The position numbers and the translations under genes are program-made. This document shows positions 28,836 to 37,214 of a stretch of 64,000 nt of DNA, piece by piece. The notes under the pieces were generated by a model. That model searched no databases. It worked only from the letters and a program-made list of their open reading frames with translations, and was not told where the DNA came from. Source of the DNA: Novipirellula herctigrandis (GTDB lineage: Bacteria; Planctomycetota; Planctomycetia; Pirellulales; Pirellulaceae); the NCBI GenBank assembly GCA_007859835.1, contig SJPJ01000001.1, positions 181,245 through 245,244 of the forward strand, written 5' to 3'. Position 1 is the stretch's first letter, and every line of letters begins with the position of its first letter.

Positions 28836-29205
28836 ACCCATCTATCTACCCAACCAGCCAACACGCCCGCGACGTCGCCTTTGTGCGGCCTTGTCGCGGG
28901 CATTTCTTTTGACCGTTGGCCAACGTTTCCCCTCGTTATTCGGCACGCGAAAAAGTTTTCGGAATAACTCCGGAACAACGCTGGATGTGTTTTCGAGACA
29001 GAGGTAACTGTGTGGTCCCGCCCGCCACGGTGGCCAACGCGGAAAAACCGAAACGCCCAACAACGGGAACACAAACATGGCTACGAAGAAAACCACGTCC
29101 GCTACCAAGATATCACGCTTTATTGGACCGACGGCGGACCCCGCAAATACCGCTTCGACGCGGAACGATCCGCCTCGGTGACAGCTTGCGCCTACTGGCA
29201 AGTTG
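28836..29205 (+). repeat. ~370-bp direct repeat, left copy
   Basis: Closely similar, by eye about 90%, to 36443-36811 in the same orientation. It contains a hairpin, a conserved ATG with a short lysine/threonine-rich frame (29077), and the stretch encoding 'YQDITLYWTD' in another frame. The two copies bracket 7.2 kb of accessory genes. Confidence 0.88.
28865..28910 (+). terminator. hairpin followed by ATTTCTTTT, terminator-like
   Basis: GCCCGCGAC (28865-28873) and GTCGCGGGC (28893-28901) form a perfect 9-bp stem with a 19-base loop. A short T-rich tract follows. It is preserved, with one G-T pair, in the right-hand repeat near 36472. Confidence 0.5.
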
Positions 29206-29225
29206 TCCGAGCAGAACTATGCAGT

Positions 29226-29522
29226 ATGTGCTTGAGTTCACCAACGCGGATCTGGACTCGGCCGTTGACCGAACCGGAGAAGATGGCAGTGACGGTTCGA
29301 GAGATGTTTGGTGGAAAGAGGCTGGTTCGAACGTTGGAAGTGGCAGCTAGTTTGGGAAGAAACTACGGAACGGTAAAAACGCATTTACATCGAGCTGGGC
29401 AACTAGGGCTGTTGATCTGCGTACCGCGGAAGGGTTGGCTTCCGGCAAAAATCGCAGGATCAGATGCGTCACGAAGTCAACTCGATCTATTTCTTAAGCT
29501 TGACCAAGTACAACTCCAGTAA
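29226..29522 (+). CDS. small winged-helix-like protein
   Basis: 98 residues from ATG 29226; the frame is open further upstream into the direct repeat, so the start is uncertain. 'LVRTLEVAASLGRNYGTVKTHLHR' followed by 'AGQLGLLICVPRKGWLPA' reads as helix-turn-helix plus wing. It may be a DNA-binding regulator for the island. It overlaps the convergent gene 29494-30102 by 29 bases at the 3' ends. Confidence 0.5.
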   Translation: MCLSSPTRIWTRPLTEPEKMAVTVREMFGGKRLVRTLEVAASLGRNYGTVKTHLHRAGQLGLLICVPRKGWLPAKIAGSDASRSQLDLFLKLDQVQLQ

Positions 29523-30102
29523 CGGCTTTTGCGACTGCACTTTGTATTCGAAAAGAATTTTGGTGCCGTGATGGAATGTCGTCTTCATCAATGTTGATTT
29601 TGCGAGAACGACCAGGTGGAAGATCTACCAACAGCAAAACGGACGTTGTGTGATTCGTGCTATTACTTTCATCATCCTTTGCGTAATAGCCAATCTCGAA
29701 TTCAATCTCGCCAATGTGGAATTTAGTTTTGTTGTTGACTGTTATTACGTTTTTGTAGTTGTCGACCAAAACCCTGATTTTTCGTGACCACTGGTTCGTT
29801 GGCAAGCTCTGCATGAATAGAGGATCCATCCACGAAGCACTGAAATCATGAAGAATGGGATGATGAGCCTGAGCAATAATCGAAGCGGCAAGTTTGAACG
29901 CTTCGTCTTTGTCAAGATCGAGCGTGAGTGATTTAATGCTTGCGTCCGTTACACCGGACTGTGATTTGCCTTTGGGTGGAACTACAAAACTGAATCGCAC
30001 GGCGACTTTATCGCCCTCTGATGTTACGTGTGCAATGTAATTCCAGGCTCGCTCCCCAGTGCCATACTCAGTTCCACTTTTGTAAACGCATGTAAATTTC
30101 AT
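29494..30102 (-). CDS. hypothetical protein, 202 residues
   Basis: Good coding composition: mixed beta-rich text such as 'KVAVRFSFVVPPKGKSQSG', 'HIGEIEFEIGYYAKDDE' and 'TTSVLLLVDLPPGRSRKINI'. No signal peptide, membrane helix or catalytic motif is visible. I do not recognise the family. It lies inside the repeat-bracketed island, next to an HNH endonuclease gene on the same strand but separated by the small plus-strand gene at 30193. Confidence 0.6.
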   Translation of the reverse strand: MKFTCVYKSGTEYGTGERAWNYIAHVTSEGDKVAVRFSFVVPPKGKSQSGVTDASIKSLTLDLDKDEAFKLAASIIAQAHHPILHDFSASWMDPLFMQSLPTNQWSRKIRVLVDNYKNVITVNNKTKFHIGEIEFEIGYYAKDDESNSTNHTTSVLLLVDLPPGRSRKINIDEDDIPSRHQNSFRIQSAVAKAVTGVVLGQA

Positions 30103-30192
30103 TGACGTGAGCCTCTGTTGATTTTCACTTGGTTATTGGTGTCGCGTATTCCGCATTCTAGCAGGTCTTTCTCTTGAGCACGGAGGCTCGCC

Positions 30193-30396
30193 TTGGATCG
30201 CAACGATACGCCGAATGACGACGAAGGCAAATTGCCCGACGACGTCGCCGATGCTTGGGCTGCGGTTTTGATCGACGTGTACGAGAAGACGAAAGATCAG
30301 GCAAACACTGCTGCGGCTGAGGATACAGCACGGCTATTGATGGAAGTCTGCGAACGCCGTGAAGCGATGCAGAAAGATTCAGTTGCTGAACATTAG
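30193..30396 (+). CDS. small acidic protein
   Basis: 67 residues from a TTG with GGAGG (30182-30186) upstream, which decides the start. Acidic N-terminus ('DTPNDDEGKLPDDVADAWAA') and a predicted helical remainder ('TARLLMEVCERREAMQK'). No family is recognised. Island accessory or antitoxin-sized proteins look like this, but nothing proves such a role. Confidence 0.5.
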   Translation: MDRNDTPNDDEGKLPDDVADAWAAVLIDVYEKTKDQANTAAAEDTARLLMEVCERREAMQKDSVAEH

Positions 30397-30431
30397 GGGA
30401 AAGTCGCTCCTTTGGGTGCATCCTTTCTAAT

Positions 30432-31343
30432 TCAAGAAAGCATGTTGCGGAGTGATTTGATTTCGATAGGTGGATATTTGGAATGCATAATTCGATGGCA
30501 GTTGGCGCATACAATCGCAAGGTCTTTGATGGTAGTTTTCGTTCCATCGGCTAAATCCGCAAGTGGCGTGAGGTGATGAACTTCGCAGTAAGCTACGCCA
30601 TAGACGTTCTGGGAATCAAACCCGCAAACCTCGCAAGCCAATGACTTCGCTGACTTCTTTTTTCCCGCTACGAGTTTCCTGTCACGTTCACGAACAAGGT
30701 GTCTCACAAGACGTTTTCGACCTTCGCCTTTAATTGACGTTGTCATGTCAACATCGATGTTCTCCAATACCTCGCTAGGCCTTGGCACCGATGAAAGAGC
30801 AAAGATCGCTTTCAGTCGTTTCGCAAAAGGCTTGTCCGTTGGGTAAGCGTTCACATAGGCATCGACAACACAACTAACGTCTTCGTCGTTGAGCCCTTTC
30901 AATGTCTGCTGAACAAAGAAATGCTTGTTCGGTGGTTTCCCTGGAACATACGCAGTGCGAGTAACCAGCCAATCCACGATCCGAACGTGATGACGATGAG
31001 TGTTGGTATCGGTTCGCAACGGATTCTTCCGTGCAGTTGGTGGCAAATAATCGCTTTCAACAACTCCGATACCTACCACCTCGTTGTAAGCATTGTTTTC
31101 AATGATAACGTCGCCAACTCCAATAGCATCTACAAATTCGCAAATCATCTTTGCGGCGCCTTTGCCATTGCCTTTGGCTTTTGGGCCGTGAACGTTTTCG
31201 AGGGCAGCCAAGGCATCTGACTCGTGGGCAAAGACTCGGTAATCCGAATCAGGGAGCCAGCCAATGCCGATGCAATGATTGTTTCTAAAAACGTCCCAGT
31301 CGTTGGCGTTGTCTCCAGGAGCGATCTTCCATGAGGTTTTCAT
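30432..31343 (-). CDS. EVE-like/HNH endonuclease, candidate type IV restriction enzyme
   Basis: 303 residues. The C-terminal 70 residues form an HNH nuclease with zinc ligands: 'ACEVCGFD' (C-x2-C), 'YCEVHHLTPLADLADGT' (HH catalytic) and 'LAIVCANCHRIMH' (C-x2-C-H). The N-terminus 'SWKIAPGDNANDWDVFRNN' with 'CIGIGWL' resembles EVE/PUA-like modified-base readers at the start of restriction proteins. EVE-HNH and PUA-HNH enzymes cut DNA with modified cytosine (family knowledge). No methylase partner is nearby, consistent with modification-dependent restriction. The reader assignment is weaker than the nuclease. Confidence 0.78.
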   Translation of the reverse strand: MKTSWKIAPGDNANDWDVFRNNHCIGIGWLPDSDYRVFAHESDALAALENVHGPKAKGNGKGAAKMICEFVDAIGVGDVIIENNAYNEVVGIGVVESDYLPPTARKNPLRTDTNTHRHHVRIVDWLVTRTAYVPGKPPNKHFFVQQTLKGLNDEDVSCVVDAYVNAYPTDKPFAKRLKAIFALSSVPRPSEVLENIDVDMTTSIKGEGRKRLVRHLVRERDRKLVAGKKKSAKSLACEVCGFDSQNVYGVAYCEVHHLTPLADLADGTKTTIKDLAIVCANCHRIMHSKYPPIEIKSLRNMLS

Positions 31344-31450
31344 AGTGCTGATTGGTTCCGAGGTATTGATTCGTTGTTAGGATATTCTAGTCAGTTGCAA
31401 TAGCCCCAGTAAGAACTGGCTCGCTCATGGATGAGATGACACCAACCCGC

Positions 31451-31473
31451 ATCTACAACGACGGACCTTGCTT
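31451..31473 (+). repeat. 23-bp repeat, copy 1 (within a truncated coding stub)
   Basis: Identical to 32646-32668. In frame from an ATG at 31430 it reads 'TRIYNDGPCF' and then hits a stop. The same decapeptide starts the pseudogene at 32613. The two copies flank the HEPN-like gene. Confidence 0.8.
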
Positions 31474-31555
31474 CTAGCGGGAAACGCTGGGCGTTGGAAA
31501 CCATGCTGCAAAACAGAAGAAAACAAAAACAGCAGACAAAGCATGCACGGGACCG

Positions 31556-32404
31556 TCACAGCCAAACAAGTTGCTTCTCTTTGCATTGCTTGCTGAGACG
31601 GAGAATTTGCTGAAAGATAAAAGCATCCGCCTCAATGTAAGTTGCAAACAAGACGTTAGCGTCGCCCCGTCCATGTGCGATTCGATTTCGGGTTTCATAC
31701 CAACCATCAACCTTTTTGCTATCGCCTTTCTTCAATGACTTCATGTCGATGCCGTAAATGCGGCTTAGGATTTTTCGTCGTTCAACCCGATTCTCAGCAG
31801 GCGTTTTCATCCAACTCCAAATCCCCTCGTTAGATATCTCGCTGCCGAAAGTTCGCAAATGCAGTTCCTCGTCAATCGCAATCAGCTCATTGTCGCATGT
31901 AGGCCCAACCATCCCATGCGGTCGGTGATACACAAGACAGCGTAACGCATCAACTTCAAACTGCTCCCACGCGCCCAGAAGACGCACAAAGGTCGACGCC
32001 ACAACAAAGCTGGCAATACCATTTAGACCATACATACCGTACGAAAAATTACCAATTCGTTGGCCACCAATACCCTGTGCATGACGAGCATACGAATGGG
32101 TGAGCACATCACGAAGACCATCCGATTCCATTGGATATTGCAGATGCCGATGCATCTCTATCTTAAAGCAAGAACATAAATTGCGAATCGCGTCGGCTTG
32201 AACGTCGTCGATATTAGTCAGACCTTTTGGATCACCCAAACCTGTGATGTCCAACCCATTCTCGTCTAGCCAATACGGCCATTTTTCTCGAAGGATGAAT
32301 GCAAGCGAGGAACATAGAGCGTATTGCAGCGTCTTCGTGCAGTCCAAACACGATGTTGCAACATAGTTTGGCTTGAAATCCAAAATGTCGGAGTGTTCGT
32401 CCAT
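31556..32404 (-). CDS. HEPN-like protein, candidate abortive-infection effector
   Basis: 282 residues, largely alpha-helical. Near the C-terminus 'YETRNRIAHGRGD' gives R239-x4-H244, the active-site pattern of HEPN ribonucleases, preceded by helices such as 'AENRVERRKILSRIYG'. The N-terminus has a Cys pair ('CLDCTKTLQYAL'). HEPN proteins in defence loci cleave RNA during infection (family knowledge). No MNT partner gene is adjacent. It sits between two 23-bp repeats in an island with an HNH endonuclease. Family not otherwise recognised. Confidence 0.6.
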   Translation of the reverse strand: MDEHSDILDFKPNYVATSCLDCTKTLQYALCSSLAFILREKWPYWLDENGLDITGLGDPKGLTNIDDVQADAIRNLCSCFKIEMHRHLQYPMESDGLRDVLTHSYARHAQGIGGQRIGNFSYGMYGLNGIASFVVASTFVRLLGAWEQFEVDALRCLVYHRPHGMVGPTCDNELIAIDEELHLRTFGSEISNEGIWSWMKTPAENRVERRKILSRIYGIDMKSLKKGDSKKVDGWYETRNRIAHGRGDANVLFATYIEADAFIFQQILRLSKQCKEKQLVWL

Positions 32405-32612
32405 CGTGGTAGCTGCTAATTCCTTTTCTTTTTGGGGGGGAATGTCAACTGATAACCCTCAACGGTTCCGCCATGCATTTTACTGCAGGACATTCGGCCA
32501 AGTCACATCATGGGGGAGTGTCGCCTCGCAGAACGGTGCGATCAAATGATTCTAGCACAGACCCATTGCCAGAAGTTATGCCCGATAGTTGGAACGGAGT
32601 TAATACATAACA

Positions 32613-33740
32613 ATGGCGATTGATGGATCAAGCCAGTCAACACGAATCTACAACGACGGACCTTGCTTCCCCAATTCGCCGCTCAATGCCGAATCCGAGA
32701 AAGCGTACCGGCGTTGGTTTGCTCGGACTGCTGAGGGTGTTCCTAAATGCGCCAAGCCGAACCGCTCGGTGTTCGACGACCTCATGCGGACCAGACAGAC
32801 GGTTCGTAACCTCGCCGTCGTGGGCGAGGACGCGGGCGTGTGTTTGTTCCGGTTACGACACTAGATCGAGGCATCCAAAGCTCGCGGGCGAGCCCAGGCG
32901 GTTTGGGGTGCTATCGAAGGTTGGCAACATTTCGCATCGGCAGGTTACGACGCCGAAACGATTCGCTCGATCGTCATGCGAGCATGGAACCTCCGCGTTC
33001 AACGTTGGTCGAATGCCATCCTTCGTCCGGACAAGATCGTTATGCCACCATTGCCGCACGAAGGCATCGACACCGCGACGCAAGAGAAACTCGATGAGAT
33101 ACGCCAATCATGGGAACTGACCTACGACTCGCTTCCTCGCGCTGCAGACATCCGGCCGCGGAGCCTACGTCGATCGCTCGACCGTTTTCCGCTGCTCAAA
33201 CCGCCAATCATTCACGGGCTACTTCGTGCCGGCGAAACGATGAACGTCATCGCGCCACCGAAGGTCGGCAAGTCTTGGTTGGCCAGCGACATGCATTGGC
33301 TGTGGCTACTGGACGTCCGTGGCTCGGTCAGTACGAAACCGAACCGGGCGACGTGCTCATCATTGACAACGAACTCCACCCGACGACTTCGGCGAACCGG
33401 ATCCCGACAGTGAGGGACGGTCGCGGGATCACGCCCGACGACGTCGCCGACCATTTGTTCGTCTCGAACCTTCGCGGCAACCTCAAGGAGATCCGTTCGC
33501 TCGGGCAGTACTTCGATCACGTCTTTGAAAACCGTTTCAAGATGATCGTCATCGATGCGTTCTATCGAATGCTTCCGGCCGAGTCCGACGAAAACGATAA
33601 CGCGGCGATGGCGAGCGTTTACAACACGATTGATCGCTACGCCGAGATGCTCGGTTCGGCTTTCGTGTTGATCCATCACACCAGCAAGGGCAACCAATCG
33701 TTCAAGTCTGTGACCGACGTCGGTGCGGGCGCTGGTACCA
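32613..33740 (+). pseudogene. phage/plasmid-type replicative ATPase (AAA_25/RepA-like), frameshifted
   Basis: Pieces in three frames: 'TRIYNDGPCFPNSPLNAES' then a stop; 'PIIHGLLRAGETMNVIAPPK' continuing 'VGKSWLAS' (Walker A, near 33240-33285); then, after a shift near 33300, 'PGDVLIIDNELH', 'FKMIVIDAFYRML' (Walker B) and 'LIHHTSKGNQ'. The order matches RepA-like helicases that load mobile-element replication. The end is cut at about 33740 inside the 'SVTDVGAGAG' motif and joined to unrelated minus-strand sequence. Replication from it is very unlikely. Confidence 0.72.
32646..32668 (+). repeat. 23-bp repeat, copy 2
   Basis: Identical to 31451-31473 and about 1.2 kb away in the same orientation. 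It encodes the start of the ATPase pseudogene. Confidence 0.8.
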
Positions 33741-33902
33741 AATCCCGAATAGCGCGACGAGTATTCAGCCGGTTGGAAAGGATGGCAGACGTACGAATGC
33801 GTTCCTCGACTTCCCAGCCGTAGAACGCGTTCGGCTTGTGTGTGTATTCGCGTTGAACGCCATCAGGGCAAACGTAGATGCCTTCGGCCTTTGCACGCTT
33901 TT
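33732..33902 (-). pseudogene. coding remnant of unknown family
   Basis: An open stretch of about 57 codons with strong protein character ('RAKAEGIYVCPDGVQREYTH', 'AFYGWEVEERIRTSAILSNR') abuts the truncated ATPase. There is a stop close upstream and no clear start. It is probably the tail of another mobile-element gene. Confidence 0.35.
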
Positions 33903-33935
33903 CAGAAACCTTGTGCTCGGAATGACAGGCGGTAC

Positions 33936-34157
33936 CTAATCACTTTGCACGCTTGGTTGATTCTTTGTGTTCACCGGAATAGATGTCCTCGTCAGGAAAC
34001 CTTCGAGATCCGAACGTTTAAATAGTCGATACCCATTTGCCGGGTTTCGTTGCATTGGGATTTGCCCGTCCTCCGGCCGCTTCCGCAACGTGGTCTGCGC
34101 AACACCCAGAATCTCAGCGGCGTCCGCAATTTTCACGTACTCACTCAACTTCGGCAT
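33936..34157 (-). CDS. MerR-type helix-turn-helix protein, excisionase-like
   Basis: 73 residues from ATG 34157. 'YVKIADAAEILGVAQTTLRK' is a MerR/excisionase helix-turn-helix, followed by the wing 'IPMQRNPANGYRLFKRSDLE'. Such small proteins act as excisionases or element regulators. The usual tryptophan after T-L-R-x appears to be lost ('RKRPEDG' where related proteins tend to have R-x-W-A-E), which may weaken it (family recollection). It is the only excision-related gene in the island and no integrase is visible. Confidence 0.65.
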   Translation of the reverse strand: MPKLSEYVKIADAAEILGVAQTTLRKRPEDGQIPMQRNPANGYRLFKRSDLEGFLTRTSIPVNTKNQPSVQSD

Positions 34158-34286
34158 TGAACCGCTCCGGTATCTCAAACTCGTTTCATGCCCACAGGCG
34201 TAAGTCTATCAAAGTCTGCAGTCCTGCGATATACTCTGTTCGGGAACAGTTTTGTCTAACCGAGTGTTCACACAGCAGGGTGAAAA

Positions 34287-36407
34287 TTGAGACGTCGGAA
34301 AAAGGGAGTCGCATCACATACGCTTCAGTATCTTTGGAGTTGTCCAGTATTTGGGAACCCCGGTACTGTGCGTCGCAACGTCGATCTGACAATCGCACCT
34401 GAGTTGTTTAGCCGACACGACACAGATAGCCATTTGAGCAATTTGCCTTACCAGCACGCTCATATGCTAGAGCAACGCAGTCCAGATTCGATTAGCGGAG
34501 TTTGGGGGATTTCACATTGGCGTAGCGAACGAATGTTCGGCAATGTCACGCGAGACTTGCATCCAACCGGCAAACCTTATGCGGAGGTCGAAGAAGCGGT
34601 CTGGAAGGAGGCACGATGGTTCCGACTCCTCTCATACCATCGAATCGAGTCTTCGACTCATGCGATCCAGCAATTGCAACGCATGCGAGAAGTGCGATTT
34701 GCATGCGAGATCAACGAAGATTGGTATGATCCGCCGAAAGGCGAGATACCCGTGCTTGGTCCAAGCCCTGACTTTTCAACTTCTCATGCATTTCCGTTGC
34801 TGCATTATGATCCCGCGAGTCGTCGGTTCGTCTTCCCGAACTCTTGGGGACACGAGTGGGGCGATGATGGATTAGGATCTCTCCCTATCGAGAATTGGGA
34901 TCGATCCATCGTTTCCGCTTGGAATATTACGACACATGCGGTGTCTGTTCCTGCTAACGGTGATACGGGTGTTGTTTCACGAGGCTGGAAACTGGGGGAT
35001 CGATATGGAGAGGGTGTTCATTGTGTAGAGATCGTCGACGCCGATAACGATGAATACTTGGCATGGGCATTTTGTATTCGGAGGAACGGTTTCCTTGATG
35101 TTGACGAATTCTTTGTACGCCCTGAGGCACGCGGCAAGGGTTATGCGATAGAACTCTGCCGGCTTGTCCAGCGTCTGAGTCATCAAACAAAGCTTGAGGT
35201 TCGCTTAGTTGTTAGTTTCGCCGACACCGAGGACTACGCAATAGATGGTGCGTCAGCCGTTGCAAGAATGTTTGGCGTCAACTTAGTTGACGCGGACGTG
35301 CGGTGGGCGTCGATGTTCGGCATAGCGAATGCACCGCCACCGCCCCCTCGCAATTGGAAACCTGTTCGTCCGGAGTCGATTCTTGAAAAGCTTCGGCCGA
35401 GAGATGAACAGCCACTGCGTGATCCAAGGCAGTACACGGTTTTCTTTGGCACGAATCGCAAGCCAGTAGACGCTGCTGATTTGTCGAAAGGGTTTACAAA
35501 CGAACGAGACTACGAACTCCACCGTGGACACTGCTTAGTCGAGATTCCTGCGACACACAAATTCGGATCCGTCGGACGAGGCTGGATCCCGTTCTTCAAG
35601 AAGGCAGCCAGCGACGAGAAACGGATCGTCACAACGCAACCATTGAATGCTGAAGAAATGCGATTGTTCGCTAGGCAGCTGACGAAGAAATTTGAACAAG
35701 ATAAGCACAACCTACTGTTCTTGCATGGTTTCAAGAACTCGTTTGAAGATGCCGCTCTGCGATCTGCGCAGCTCGGGTTCGATCTTAAGTTGCCAGGTGC
35801 CACGTTCTTCTACAGTTGGCCCGCCAAGGGTTCACTGAAAGGCTATCCCGCAGACGAGGCAACAATTGAAACAAGTGTGACGTACTGCCTGTCGTTCGTC
35901 ATTGAACTTCTAGAAACGTTCCCAGACATACCGTTGCACATCGTATCGCACAGCATGGGAAACCGGCTGGCCGTTCGGGTCTTTGAAAAATTGGCTCTCA
36001 TGGAGAAACCGCCAGGGCAGCTTGGACAGCTCGTTTTTGCAGCTGCAGACATCGATGTTGATCTCTTTGCTCAGTCGCTTCCATCGATTGAGACCCTCGG
36101 ACAACGACTAACGGCTTATACGTCTCGCGGCGATCTAGCCGTTCACCTCTCTGCACGTATTCACGACTATCCACGGCTTGGCTTAGCTCCACCTATTCAA
36201 TGTTTCGATGGCGTCGATACCGTACTGGCTGAAGGATTTGCAATCTCGGAGTTGTTGGGGCACGACTACGTTACTGAGGCTTCACCACTGCTCTCCGATT
36301 TGTTTAACTTGATTCGTTATGGCAGCAACCCAGACGAACGACCGAGAACAATTCGTGAGACAGACTCGAAAACCAATTTGCCGTTTTGGTCATTGCCGCT
36401 TGCCTAG
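34287..36407 (+). CDS. papain-like/GNAT/DUF900 alpha-beta hydrolase triple fusion
   Basis: 706 residues from TTG 34287; ATG 34464 is an alternative start. Residues ~70-215 match the second half of C1-like peptidases: H167 in 'STSHAFPLLHYDP' and N185 in 'FVFPNSWGHEWGDDGLGSLP'. The Q-G-x-x-x-C nucleophile block is not visible upstream. Residues ~225-330 are a GNAT domain with the acetyl-CoA loop 'RPEARGKGYAIEL'. After a P5 linker, residues ~383-680 form a DUF900 hydrolase: 'FFGTNRKP', 'LLFLHGFKNSFEDAALRSAQ' and nucleophile S556 in H-S-M-G-N. It is the largest gene of the island; function unknown, an effector or immune role is inferred. Confidence 0.82.
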   Translation: MRRRKKGVASHTLQYLWSCPVFGNPGTVRRNVDLTIAPELFSRHDTDSHLSNLPYQHAHMLEQRSPDSISGVWGISHWRSERMFGNVTRDLHPTGKPYAEVEEAVWKEARWFRLLSYHRIESSTHAIQQLQRMREVRFACEINEDWYDPPKGEIPVLGPSPDFSTSHAFPLLHYDPASRRFVFPNSWGHEWGDDGLGSLPIENWDRSIVSAWNITTHAVSVPANGDTGVVSRGWKLGDRYGEGVHCVEIVDADNDEYLAWAFCIRRNGFLDVDEFFVRPEARGKGYAIELCRLVQRLSHQTKLEVRLVVSFADTEDYAIDGASAVARMFGVNLVDADVRWASMFGIANAPPPPPRNWKPVRPESILEKLRPRDEQPLRDPRQYTVFFGTNRKPVDAADLSKGFTNERDYELHRGHCLVEIPATHKFGSVGRGWIPFFKKAASDEKRIVTTQPLNAEEMRLFARQLTKKFEQDKHNLLFLHGFKNSFEDAALRSAQLGFDLKLPGATFFYSWPAKGSLKGYPADEATIETSVTYCLSFVIELLETFPDIPLHIVSHSMGNRLAVRVFEKLALMEKPPGQLGQLVFAAADIDVDLFAQSLPSIETLGQRLTAYTSRGDLAVHLSARIHDYPRLGLAPPIQCFDGVDTVLAEGFAISELLGHDYVTEASPLLSDLFNLIRYGSNPDERPRTIRETDSKTNLPFWSLPLA

Positions 36408-36442
36408 CACTTTGGCCTTCGACGCGTTGTTCGCCACGCCAA

Positions 36443-36811
36443 CCCATCGACCTGCCCAGGCAGCCAACACGCCCGCGACGTCGCCTTTGTGCGGCCTTGT
36501 TGCGGGCATTTCTTTTAACCGTTGGCCAACGGTCCCCGCGTTTTTAGGCACACTAAAAAGGTTTCTGAATTACTCCGGAACAGCGCTGGATGTGTTTTCG
36601 AGACAGAGGTAACTGTGTGGCCCCGCCCGCCACGGTGGCCAACGCGGAAAAACCGAAACGCCCAACTACGGGAACACAAACATGGCTACGAAGAAAACCA
36701 CCACCGCTACCAAGACATCACGCTCTATTGGACCGACGGTGGACCACGCAAATACCGCTTCCAACGCGGTACGATCCGCCTCGGTGACAGCTTGCGCCTA
36801 CTAGCTAGTTG
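36443..36811 (+). repeat. ~370-bp direct repeat, right copy
   Basis: Matches 28836-29205. It keeps the hairpin and an ATG (about 36682) with a 40-codon Lys/Thr-rich frame. It starts about 35 bases after the fusion gene, so it may also serve as that gene's terminator. The rest of the 36408-37214 gap has no supported gene; a hairpin GGCAAGTT...AACTTGCC at 36918-36940 lies just outside. Confidence 0.88.
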
Positions 36812-37214
36812 CGAGATGACAACTAGCGATATTCGGTTGGAACGAGTCAGCAGGAAAAGGGGGCTGTGACGGCTTAAGACGCGAGTGATGACCATTCCCT
36901 AATAACCACTTAAGCAGGCAAGTTTGGAAAGAACTTGCCCAACTTGGCTAGGGATTTACACGACACGAGAAATGTCAATTTTGGCGATTTCTATTTGAGT
37001 AGACGTCGTCGAGGGAACCAACGCAATCTGGCTACGAAACGGCACGCTTGATTCTGCCGAAGCCACGATGGAATTCAACGCCAAGATCTTGGTGAGAAGC
37101 AGGTAACTCATCGTCGTCGTCGATTGCCTCATTTGTGCTGCTTCTCTTAAAGTACGGTTGGTTCCGTGCGACCACAAGTCGTTACCGATACCGGTGGGAA
37201 CCGGCGCACCTCGT

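Noticed and set aside
36956..37177. Minus-strand 73-codon frame near the right direct repeat
   Set aside because: Low-complexity Ser/Thr-rich translation without start signal or similarity.
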